Shown: positions 1 through 6,852 of the stretch, in pieces
How the letters are laid out: each line of letters begins with the position of its first letter
How positions within the stretch are numbered: position 1 is the stretch's first letter
NCBI GenBank assembly: GCA_031268115.1
Contig: JAIRXV010000371.1
Location: 1-15,340, forward strand
DNA: 15,340 nucleotides
DNA from: Bifidobacteriaceae bacterium
GTDB lineage: Bacteria; Actinomycetota; Actinomycetes; Actinomycetales; WQXJ01
Reading direction: 5' to 3'
Made by a program: the position numbers and the translations under genes
Notes under the pieces: generated by a model
Databases searched by the model: none
Seen by the model: only the letters and a program-made list of their open reading frames with translations
Told to the model about the DNA's origin: nothing

Positions 1-1422
1 CCACCGCCTGTCCTCGGCCCAGTTGGCCCGCAAATCGTCCAGGCCGTCCCAAAAGCCGACGGCCAGGCCAGCGGCATAGGCGGCGCCGAGGGCCGTGGTC
101 TCCGATACCACCGGGCGCACCACCGGGACGCCCAGGATGTCCGCCTGGAATTGCATCAGCAGCTCGTTGGCGACCATGCCGCCGTCGACTTTGAGCTCGG
201 TCAAAGGCACCCCCGAATCGGCGTTCACGGCCTCGATCACTTCGCGGGTTTGGAACGCTGTGGCCTCCAAGGCCGCTCGCGCGATGTGGCCCTTGTTCAC
301 AAATCGAGTCAGGCCCGCGATGACGCCGCGCGCGTCCGTTCGCCAATACGGTGCGAACAGACCGGAGAACGCCGGCACGATATAGCAGCCGCCGTTGTCC
401 TCGACGGTCCGAGCCAAGTCTTCGATCTGCGGGGAACGTGAGATCAGGCCGATGGCGTCGCGCAGCCACTGCACGAGCGAACCGGTCACGGCGATGGAAC
501 CCTCCAACGCGTACACCGGTTCGTCTTCGCCTAGTTTGTACGCGACAGTGGTTAGCAGTCCGTTCTCGGACAAAACGATGTCTTTGCCGGTGTTGAAGAT
601 CAGGAAGCAGCCAGTCCCATAGGTGTTCTTGGCCTCGCCCGGCCGGAAGGCCACTTGCCCAAATGTGGCCGCCTGCTGGTCCCCAAGTATTCCGGCGATA
701 GGCGTTTGACGCAGAAGGGACTCGCTTGCCGCGGTGCCGTATACCTCCGAAGAGGAGCGAATCGTGGGCAGCATAGACTCCGGTACGCCGAACACGTCGA
801 GGATAGATGTATCCCATTGTAGGGTCCGCAGATTCATGAAAAGCGTACGGGAGGCATTGGTGACATCGGTTATGTGGACGCCGCCGCCCACGCCGCCGGT
901 CAGGTTCCACGTCAGCCAGCTATCGGTGGTTCCGAACAGGAGGTCGCCCGCTTCGGCGCGCGCACGCGCCCCGGGAACGTTGTCTAGAATCCAGACGATC
1001 TTGGTCCCAGAGAAGTATGGATTGAGCGGTAGCCCCACCACTTCGCGGAACCGGTCGATTCCGCCGTCTTCGGCGATTCGCTCCACGATCGGGGTGGTGC
1101 GGGTGTCTTGCCACACTATGGCGTTGTAGACCGGCTCACCGGTGCGCCGATCCCACACGACAGTAGTTTCGCGTTGATTGGTGATGCCGATGGCGGCCAC
1201 GTCGTGACGTGTGATGTTTGCCTTGGCCAGCGCCATCCCTATGGCCTCACGCGTGTTCGCCCAGATTTCGAGCGGATCGTGTTCGATCCACCCGGCCTGG
1301 GGCAGGATCTGTTCGTGTTCGATCTGGCCCAGTGAGACTATCCGCCCGCCGTGGTTGAACACCATAGCGCGCGTCGATGTGGTCCCTTGGTCCACGGCGA
1401 CAACATATTTGCTCGCGGTCAT
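1..1422 (-). CDS. glpK: Glycerol kinase (3' end outside window)
   Basis: ATP-dependent glycerol kinase of the FGGY family, which converts glycerol to sn-glycerol 3-phosphate in the cytoplasm. The start at 1422 is supported by AAAGGA about 7 nt upstream. The N-terminal phosphate-binding motif DQGTTSTR is at residues 11-18. ITNQRETTVVW and TDVTNASRT match the family closely. GDQQ carries the expected catalytic Asp (D248 here, equivalent to D245 of E. coli GlpK), and the second FGGY signature, VDGGMVANELLMQFQ, begins near residue 412. There are 474 codons in the window. The family is about 500 residues, so only some 25-30 C-terminal residues are missing, cut by the window edge rather than broken. 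The gene lies 61 bp downstream of glpD on the same strand, and the two are probably one operon: the product of GlpK is the substrate of GlpD. Identification is very secure. Confidence 0.97.
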   Translation of the reverse strand, partial: MTASKYVVAVDQGTTSTRAMVFNHGGRIVSLGQIEHEQILPQAGWIEHDPLEIWANTREAIGMALAKANITRHDVAAIGITNQRETTVVWDRRTGEPVYNAIVWQDTRTTPIVERIAEDGGIDRFREVVGLPLNPYFSGTKIVWILDNVPGARARAEAGDLLFGTTDSWLTWNLTGGVGGGVHITDVTNASRTLFMNLRTLQWDTSILDVFGVPESMLPTIRSSSEVYGTAASESLLRQTPIAGILGDQQAATFGQVAFRPGEAKNTYGTGCFLIFNTGKDIVLSENGLLTTVAYKLGEDEPVYALEGSIAVTGSLVQWLRDAIGLISRSPQIEDLARTVEDNGGCYIVPAFSGLFAPYWRTDARGVIAGLTRFVNKGHIARAALEATAFQTREVIEAVNADSGVPLTELKVDGGMVANELLMQFQADILGVPVVRPVVSETTALGAAYAAGLAVGFWDGLDDLRANWAEDRRW

Positions 1423-1483
1423 TACGAGTCCTTTCTTTGGGGTGCGCGGCACGTCACAGAAGGGAACGCCATCGTCCCACGGT

Positions 1484-3214
1484 TCACGCGAACGCGAGCA
1501 TAGGCGTCGGATCCGCTGCCGTCAGCCGCACCTCCTCCGCTTCTGCATCGGTCAGGGTTTCCCGGGCCGCCTTCTCGGCGCGCACGCGGTCTGTGTACGC
1601 CGCGATCTCCGCCTCCTGGCGTCCTTCGTCCCAGCCAAGGATAGGCGCCAAGAGGTCCGCTATGGCGCCCGCCGCCCCGAGTCCGCAGTCCGCTTGCTCG
1701 TAGTTGAGCCGCGTGCGGGTCATCATCACGTCGCTAAGGGTCAGGGCGCCCTCGTGAGCGGCGGCGTAGACAATCTCGCATCGCAGGTAGTCCGGTGCGC
1801 CCGGCACCGGCTGGCCCAGCTTTGGGTCGGCATCGATTAGGTCCGTCAGCTCTCCAACCAGGGAACCGTACCGGGTGAGCAGGTGCTTCACGCGTCGCAA
1901 GGGCCAGCCGTAGCGTCGGGCCAGGTCAGCGCGTGCCGCCAGCGTGGCTTCGAAGCCTTCCGCGCCCAGTAGGGGCACGCAGTGGGTGATGGAAGGCAGC
2001 GTCGCCGCTTGCGCCCCTAGTGCGAAATCCACCGCGTCTTTGGCCATCACACGGTAAGTGGTCAGTTTCCCGCCGGCGATGACGGTCATGCCGGGGGCAG
2101 GGCTGGCGACAGTGTGCTCGCGGGAGATTCTGGCCGAACTAGTGCCCGCCTTGGTTCCGGGTTGAAGCAACGGCCTTAGACCCGCGAAGCAGCCGATCAC
2201 GTCTTTCCTTGTCAAAGGTCGGCGCAGCACTTTGTTCGCGTGCTCGATCACGTAGTCGATGTCTCTGCTGGTCGCCACCGGGTGGGTCAAGGTCTCATGC
2301 CACGGGGTGTCTGTTGTGCCGATGATCCAGTATTTGTCCCACGGGATGATAAACAGCACGGACTTTTCGGTCTGCAAGATCAACCCCATTGTGCCGTGGA
2401 TGCGTTCGTTTGGAACCACGATGTGAACGCCCTTCGAAGCCAGCACGCGCAGCCCGCTGTCGGGGCTGACCAGCGCCTCGGTTTGCTCGGTCCACGCCCC
2501 AGTAGCACAGATGACATTCTTCGCTTTGACGCGGTAGTGGGTCCCGTCAATCAAATCGACGATGTCGGCCCCCTCCACGATTCCGTGCGCAGACTTGACC
2601 ATTCCCACCACTTGGGTGCGCGCCGCGGCGAGGGCGCCGTGGAGCACGGCGGTGCGTACGACCGTAAGCACGAGTCGTGCGTCGTCCACTTTGGCGTCGT
2701 AGTAGCGCACGGCGCCCACGGCCGCGTCTGGCCTGATGTCGGGGAACGCCTCGATCAACGCCTTACGCGAGAGGTGCTTCTGTATCGGCAGGGCCCGTTT
2801 GCGTCCCGGCGCGTGGGCAAGGACGTCGTACATGCCCACCCCGGTTGCGACGTATGGGCGTTCCCACACGGGGTGGGTTATGGGGTAGAGGAACGGGATG
2901 GGTTGGACCAAGTGCGGGGCCAAGGTGGACAGCAGAAGATCCCGTTCGGTCAGGGCCTCGCGAACCAGCTTGAAGTCGAGCATCTGAAGGTAGCGCAGTC
3001 CGCCGTGTACGAGTTTGCTGGAGCGCGAGGATGTGCCGTCCCCCCAATCCTGGGCTTCGACTATCGCCGTGTTTAGGCCCCTGGTGGCGGCGTCGAGGGC
3101 AATGCCTGCGCCCGTTATTCCTCCCCCAACTACTAGAACGTCTACGCCCTCGGGCGCCGCCATGGCTTCGAGTGCGCGGAGCCGTGTTCGCATCGTCAGG
3201 GCCGTGCTGGGCAT
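1484..3214 (-). CDS. glpD: Aerobic glycerol-3-phosphate dehydrogenase
   Basis: FAD-dependent, membrane-associated glycerol-3-phosphate dehydrogenase. It oxidises sn-glycerol 3-phosphate to dihydroxyacetone phosphate and passes electrons to the quinone pool. The protein has 576 residues, normal for actinobacterial GlpD. The Rossmann dinucleotide-binding motif VVGGGITGAG is at residues 28-37. The family signature GTSSRSSKLVHGGLRYLQ is at 60-77. The substrate/FAD domain follows (PFLYPITHP, GAVRYYDAKVDDARL, CATGAWT), and a C-terminal helical DAO_C-type domain (TRYGSLVGEL, CEIVYAAAHEGA, MMTRTRL) closes the protein. The reading frame stays open upstream to 3775, but the ATG at 3214 has a strong AAGGAG 8 nt before it and gives the expected N-terminus. 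The upstream part overlaps the divergent regulator and is Arg/His/Cys-rich, so it is not coding. It is first gene of a glpD-glpK unit, divergent from a SorC-type regulator. Confidence 0.96.
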   Translation of the reverse strand: MPSTALTMRTRLRALEAMAAPEGVDVLVVGGGITGAGIALDAATRGLNTAIVEAQDWGDGTSSRSSKLVHGGLRYLQMLDFKLVREALTERDLLLSTLAPHLVQPIPFLYPITHPVWERPYVATGVGMYDVLAHAPGRKRALPIQKHLSRKALIEAFPDIRPDAAVGAVRYYDAKVDDARLVLTVVRTAVLHGALAAARTQVVGMVKSAHGIVEGADIVDLIDGTHYRVKAKNVICATGAWTEQTEALVSPDSGLRVLASKGVHIVVPNERIHGTMGLILQTEKSVLFIIPWDKYWIIGTTDTPWHETLTHPVATSRDIDYVIEHANKVLRRPLTRKDVIGCFAGLRPLLQPGTKAGTSSARISREHTVASPAPGMTVIAGGKLTTYRVMAKDAVDFALGAQAATLPSITHCVPLLGAEGFEATLAARADLARRYGWPLRRVKHLLTRYGSLVGELTDLIDADPKLGQPVPGAPDYLRCEIVYAAAHEGALTLSDVMMTRTRLNYEQADCGLGAAGAIADLLAPILGWDEGRQEAEIAAYTDRVRAEKAARETLTDAEAEEVRLTAADPTPMLAFA

Positions 3215-3349
3215 GATCGTGTCTCCTTGTGCCGGTAGCCGTCTGTCTGCTCGTGGCCCGGTTCGATCAGTCTTGCCCCGCCAGGCCCACTTGCAACGAT
3301 TCTGCCCACGTGAGCGGAATTGGCAAGGCCTATGCACAAACGTGCAAGA
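3215..3349. promoter_or_regulatory. Divergent control region of glpD and the SorC-type regulator
   Basis: This 135-bp gap separates the glpD start (minus) from the regulator start (plus) and should hold both promoters. It contains the glpD ribosome-binding site near 3223-3228 and a TTGCAA at 3291-3296 that could be a -35 element for the plus strand, but no convincing -10 follows at the standard distance. The one clear regulatory element is the dyad at 3333-3346, listed separately. Promoter positions are inferred, not seen. Confidence 0.5.
3333..3346. promoter_or_regulatory. Probable operator, TGCAC-N4-GTGCA
   Basis: A perfect inverted repeat, TGCACAAACGTGCA, with 5-bp arms and a 4-bp spacer, lies just before the first well-placed codons of the SorC-family regulator and about 120 bp upstream of glpD. 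An autoregulatory site next to its own gene is common in this family, and HTH regulators bind such dyads. It is probably bound by the adjacent gene product to control both directions. If the regulator really starts at 3332, the site would lie inside its coding region. Confidence 0.5.
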
Positions 3350-4327
3350 ATGTCTCGCATGCCTGGATCGAGGGAACACGACATCCTGCTGGCCGCCTCG
3401 ATGTACTACTCGCACGACTACACCATGGACGCAGTTGCGCGAAGACTGTCCACGTCGCGTTCGACTGTCAGCCGCCTCCTCAAGGCCGCACGCGACGAGG
3501 GGATCGTGACCATCGCCATTCGCGATCCGCTGGTGCATCGACTCGGGGTGTCGCAGACCATCAAGGACCGGTTCGGTGTCGAAACCCACATCGTGCCGCT
3601 GCCGGACGATGCGACCGAAGTCGAGCGGCTCACCCTGGTCGCGACAGCCGCCGCCCGGGTGCTCAGCGCGTGGATGGATTCTTCGACCGTGCTGGGTATC
3701 GCGTGGGGCACCACCACCACGGCGATCTCCCGGGAACTGTCCCCGAAGGCAATCCGAGGTGCCGTCATCGTCCAACTCAATGGGGCCGCCAACAACCGCA
3801 CCTCCGGCATCGCCTACGCCGGTGCCTTGATGTCGCGGTTTGCCGAAGCATTCAACGCCTCAATCTTGGACTTCCCGGTGCCAGCTTTCTTCGACTACGC
3901 CCAAACGCGCCAGCTCATGTGGCAAGAGCGGTCGATCAGCCGCGTGCTCGAGGTCCAAGCGCGGGCCGACATCGCGTTGTTTTCGGTCGGGGCGGTGGCG
4001 GGGTCGCTCCCGAGCCACGTCTATTCGGCGGGCTACCTCGAACCCGTGGACTTGACGATCCTCAGAGACGAAGGAGTCGTCGGGGATGTCTGCACCGTGT
4101 TCCTGCGGCCCGACGGCTCCTACGCGGATATCGATTTGAACCAGAGGGCCTCAGGGCCGACTCCCGCACAGCTGCAGGCGATCCCCCGGCGCCTGTGCGC
4201 CGTCGCCGGGGACGCGAAAGTCGAAGGGCTCCTGGCGGCCCTACGCGCGGGGGCGGCAACCGACCTGGTGGTCGACGAACGCACCGCCAGCTTGCTGATC
4301 CAGCTCCTCGGGACCGGCACCCGTTGA
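3350..4327 (+). CDS. SorC/DeoR-type sugar-binding transcriptional regulator
   Basis: Cytoplasmic transcription factor of the SorC family (N-terminal HTH plus C-terminal sugar-binding domain). With the start at 3350 it has 325 residues, typical for the family. The helix-turn-helix is at about residues 24-47 (DYTMDAVARRLSTSRSTVSR). The rest is the NagB-like effector domain, with the characteristic VLGIAWGTTTTA segment and LFSVGAVAG. Members usually sense phosphorylated sugars or polyols. Divergent placement from glpD-glpK makes control of glycerol catabolism the best guess, with glycerol 3-phosphate or a related metabolite as effector (inference). The start is uncertain: in-frame TTG 3320, ATG 3332, ATG 3350 and ATG 3359 all lack a good Shine-Dalgarno. 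I chose 3350 because the later starts leave the operator-like dyad upstream and give a normal N-terminus. The transcript may have little or no leader. Confidence 0.88.
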   Translation: MSRMPGSREHDILLAASMYYSHDYTMDAVARRLSTSRSTVSRLLKAARDEGIVTIAIRDPLVHRLGVSQTIKDRFGVETHIVPLPDDATEVERLTLVATAAARVLSAWMDSSTVLGIAWGTTTTAISRELSPKAIRGAVIVQLNGAANNRTSGIAYAGALMSRFAEAFNASILDFPVPAFFDYAQTRQLMWQERSISRVLEVQARADIALFSVGAVAGSLPSHVYSAGYLEPVDLTILRDEGVVGDVCTVFLRPDGSYADIDLNQRASGPTPAQLQAIPRRLCAVAGDAKVEGLLAALRAGAATDLVVDERTASLLIQLLGTGTR

Positions 4328-4349
4328 GCCGGTCCATCGCCGGCGCGGT
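4328..4349 (+). repeat. 22-bp direct repeat, copy 1
   Basis: First of two identical 22-bp copies in the convergent gap between the regulator and the YdbT-like gene. It begins immediately after the regulator stop codon. Each copy contains GCCGG-N7-CCGGC, able to form a 5-bp hairpin, so it may act as a weak terminator for the converging genes. A related but diverged sequence lies at about 4521-4540, inside the last codons of the YdbT-like gene. Confidence 0.7.
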
Positions 4350-4399
4350 CCCCGGTCCAATCGCACCCAGGAACGCAGGTGGGAACGACCCCCGGGCGG

Positions 4400-4421
4400 G
4401 CCGGTCCATCGCCGGCGCGGT
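4400..4421 (+). repeat. 22-bp direct repeat, copy 2
   Basis: Second exact copy, offset by 72 bp from the first, with the same GCCGG-N7-CCGGC hairpin potential. The surrounding gap (4328-4509) holds no convincing gene. Open frames here are GC-rich shadows. Confidence 0.7.
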
Positions 4422-4509
4422 TGGGGTACGCACGAGTCGGCCCGTGCGGACGGCCAACGGGGAACCTGGCCGCGGCCGGGACGAACGGCCTCCTGGGGAC
4501 AGCCGTGCC

Positions 4510-6111
4510 TCAGTGGCTCCCCCGGTCCATGCGGGCGCGGATGGCCTGGTCGCGGAGCAGGACTCCGGCATCGTTCACATCTAGGTGAGGCAACTCGGGC
4601 ACCACCGGCCCAACAGTAGAGGCGATCCGCACACTCGCCAACCGGAAACGGCTCTGCCACGGACCCTGCTCAACGCTGATGCCCTGGGTGCGCTCGTGAG
4701 GCACCACTTGAACTCGACGCACCCAAAGGCCCTTGCGAACCACCAGTGCAAACGGTGTCACCGCGTAGCCGAGACGGCGCCACCCCCACGGATCCAACCA
4801 ACGGGCCCGGCGCGGCGCGACCGTGAAACCATTCTCGGGCCCCCGGCCCAACGTCGCCGCCCGCCACATCGCCTCGTCTTGCGGTCTCACCAGCGTTGGA
4901 GTCAAACTCCACAACACCGACGCGACCTGCCCAAACGTACCGACCGGCAACACCACCGAGCGCAGTTCGGTGCCCTGCGTGCCATAGCCGGCGACGTTGA
5001 CTCGCACCCGCCACCAGCCCCAATGCCGCCACAACAACGGCTGACTGACCTCAACGGCCTGGATGCGTTCGCGCCGTACCGTCTGCGACACCAGCTCCGT
5101 CAAACCATGCCTGACCACTACGCCATCGGCGGTCGCTTGCGCCGAGAAGTTCAGCTCCGACATCAACCGCCGACGGATGATCGCGGCGCCGCCCCACAAA
5201 CCGCCGCCCACGGCGAGAACCGTCGAAAGCAGACTCCCATTCGCCGCTGAAACGACCAACAACACGGCCCCGGACACGATGGTGGCCACCAATCCAACCG
5301 CCCACCCCGACAGCATCACCGAGGCGAGTGTCCGTCCCGGCGGGACCGCGAACAGCGGCACGGCTCCCTCCGCTGCCCCTCCCACCGGACCGGCATCGCC
5401 GAAATCGGTCACGCCGGTCAACGCCTCATCCACTTGACCCATGACATCGCCCCGGGCCGCTATCGCGGACGATGACGGTCCCTCCCGGCGTGTCCCGGAC
5501 CGCGCCAACAGCTCCCGCCTAACCGCCGCTGCCTCGGCGAGCCGCAGGAACGAAATCGTCAGCCCAGAGTCGGAGCCACCGCCCGCCGACCCGAGTTCGA
5601 GCTGCGCCAGGCCGACCAGACGCGCGGTCAGGGGACGGACCACATCGACGGATTGGAGCCGATCCAACCGCATTTGGCGGCGTCGGCGCATCAACACCCC
5701 AGTCTTCATCTCGACGGCCCCGTCCGCCACCCGGAAACCAGTGACGTGCCACGCCAGCACCGCATAGCCGGCTACGGCCAACACGAAGACCGACCCCGCC
5801 GCAACAAGCACGGTCCAGGGAGGCAGGGCCTGCGTCCAACCGCCATCCGCCGCCGCGTCTTCGCCGTCCAAACGTTCGGCCAGCCCATCGAGTGTGGTCT
5901 GCGCGAGGATCGCCAGCAGACCGAGTAGGACCAGCCACGCTCGCAGCACCGGGGTTAAGGGATGGAGCCGCCGCCAGGGTGCGCCATCGGCCTGGCCGCC
6001 CCGCGCGGCCCGCCCCGTCGGAGGCGCCGGCCGGGCACCGGATCCCGGCCCTTCGTCTGGCGGAACACCGCCCACCGGCGCGATGCCATCGGGCGGCGGC
6101 GCGAGGCTCAC
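4510..6111 (-). CDS. Large bacterial PH-domain membrane protein (YdbT-like)
   Basis: Membrane protein with repeated bacterial PH domains (bPH2), like B. subtilis YdbT. It has 533 residues with a GTG start at 6111. The start is chosen because its GTGA overlaps the TGA stop of the upstream YdbS-like gene by 4 bp, a typical translational-coupling arrangement. The first ~50 residues are Pro/Gly-rich. Four hydrophobic stretches are visible (RAWLVLLGLLAILA, VLVAAGSVFVLAVAGYAVLA, a segment around GWAVGLVATIVSGAVLLVV, and LLSTVLAVGGGLWGGAAII). Three PH-like blocks follow membrane segments: RVADGAVEMKTGVLMRRRRQ with LDRLQSVDV; ADGVVVRHGLTELVSQTV with ERIQAVEV; and TPFALVVRKGLWVRRVQVVP with RTQGISVEQG. 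The repeated pattern of a 'G-hh-R-G' strand followed by 'R-h-Q-h-V' is characteristic. The exact role is unknown. In Bacillus the ydbS-ydbT pair is linked to bacteriocin (amylocyclicin) resistance. The reading frame continues upstream to 6525 but overlaps the YdbS-like gene and is not coding there. Confidence 0.87.
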   Translation of the reverse strand: MSLAPPPDGIAPVGGVPPDEGPGSGARPAPPTGRAARGGQADGAPWRRLHPLTPVLRAWLVLLGLLAILAQTTLDGLAERLDGEDAAADGGWTQALPPWTVLVAAGSVFVLAVAGYAVLAWHVTGFRVADGAVEMKTGVLMRRRRQMRLDRLQSVDVVRPLTARLVGLAQLELGSAGGGSDSGLTISFLRLAEAAAVRRELLARSGTRREGPSSSAIAARGDVMGQVDEALTGVTDFGDAGPVGGAAEGAVPLFAVPPGRTLASVMLSGWAVGLVATIVSGAVLLVVSAANGSLLSTVLAVGGGLWGGAAIIRRRLMSELNFSAQATADGVVVRHGLTELVSQTVRRERIQAVEVSQPLLWRHWGWWRVRVNVAGYGTQGTELRSVVLPVGTFGQVASVLWSLTPTLVRPQDEAMWRAATLGRGPENGFTVAPRRARWLDPWGWRRLGYAVTPFALVVRKGLWVRRVQVVPHERTQGISVEQGPWQSRFRLASVRIASTVGPVVPELPHLDVNDAGVLLRDQAIRARMDRGSH

Positions 6112-6614
6112 AGCCCCGACATTCTGGCCTCGCCTCGGGCCACCAAACGCTCGCGTAGGCCCGCCGCTTCGTTGGGGGGAAGGCCCGGCAAAGCAACATC
6201 CAAACCGACGGCCGCAGTATGCAGTTGAAGAGCGGCAATCCCGAATCGGCGGGCCAGCGGCCCTGTCGTGACATCGAGGTATTGCAGACGGCCGTACGGC
6301 ATCACTTGGAGGCGGCGAAACATAACGCCGCGACGGATGAAGAGTTCCTCTGGGCCCTCGAAGTAGCCGATTGCCTTTACTTGGCGTGAGATGAGCCACG
6401 CCAGCAACGCGCCCGCCAGCGCCGGCAGGGACGCGACAGCGATGAGGCCCGGGACGTGGAACACCAGGCCCGCCGCGGCCGCGGCCAGGGTCGGGACCGC
6501 AAGCACGGACCAACTGATCAACCACCTAGCGCGCGCTAGCTGGAAAGACACGGGCCGCCAATCAACCGGTTCTGGATAGAGGGGATCGGGTTGCTCGGAT
6601 GCGGGCATAGACAT
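6108..6614 (-). CDS. Small bacterial PH-domain membrane protein (YdbS-like)
   Basis: 168-residue protein with two hydrophobic segments near the N-terminus (about residues 25-67: LISWSVLAVPTLAAAAAGLVF, LIAVASLPALAGALLAWLI) followed by one bPH2 domain (EELFIRRGVMFRRLQVMPYG, RLQYLDVTTGPLARRFGIAALQLHTA). Size and order match YdbS-like partners of YdbT-type proteins. The downstream gene starts inside its stop codon, so the two products probably act together in the membrane. ATG at 6614 is used; a second ATG at 6608 is equally possible, and neither has a clear Shine-Dalgarno. The same frame is open upstream to an ATG at 6878, giving a Pro-rich extension of 88 residues across the G-rich repeat. I consider that extension non-coding because the repeat period (35 bp) shifts frame from copy to copy. 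Confidence 0.86.
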   Translation of the reverse strand: MSMPASEQPDPLYPEPVDWRPVSFQLARARWLISWSVLAVPTLAAAAAGLVFHVPGLIAVASLPALAGALLAWLISRQVKAIGYFEGPEELFIRRGVMFRRLQVMPYGRLQYLDVTTGPLARRFGIAALQLHTAAVGLDVALPGLPPNEAAGLRERLVARGEARMSGL

Positions 6615-6648
6615 ATTGTGCCGTGTCCGCCACCCAGCGGCGCCGCCT

Positions 6649-6770
6649 GGGACGGGAGGTGGGGCCGGGCTGATAGCGGGGGTGGCGGTGCAGGTGGGGC
6701 CGGGCTGGCAGCGGGGGTGGGGCCGGGCCGGGGGCGGTGCGGGTGGGGCCGGTGGCGGGGGTGGCGGTGA
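6649..6770 (+). repeat. G-rich tandem repeat with quadruplex motifs
   Basis: Three imperfect copies begin with GGTGGGGCCGG at 6658, 6693 and 6742; the first two share a 35-bp period. Two canonical four-run quadruplex motifs are visible on the plus strand: 6649-6669 (G3, G3, G4, G3 with loops of 2, 4 and 2 nt) and 6713-6734 (G5, G4, G3, G5 with loops of 1, 2 and 2 nt). It occupies the gap between the recombinase gene and the PH-domain pair. All flanking genes read on the minus strand, so the G-rich strand is the template strand, where a quadruplex could stall RNA polymerase after xerD. No other gene or clear promoter is visible in 6615-6852. Confidence 0.8.
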
Positions 6771-6852
6771 GTCGTGGGGCAAGGCCTTCCAGGTGGCGGG
6801 CAAGTGGTGGCGAGGGCATCGAATTGGCTTGCCGGGCCGGGGCCCGATTGCC

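Noticed and set aside
3215..3775. N-terminal extension of GlpD up to 3775
   Set aside because: The extension overlaps the divergent regulator, is rich in Arg, His and Cys, and lacks family similarity; the ATG at 3214 has AAGGAG and gives the standard GlpD N-terminus.
3229..4584. Long plus-strand open frame of 451 codons over the regulator
   Set aside because: Its translation is Arg/Pro/Gly-rich with no recognisable motif, and it overlaps the regulator, whose HTH and sugar-binding domain are clear. It is a GC-rich shadow.
6649..6770. G-rich repeat as a CRISPR array
   Set aside because: The units are low-complexity, imperfect and without unique spacers of regular length; no cas genes are present.
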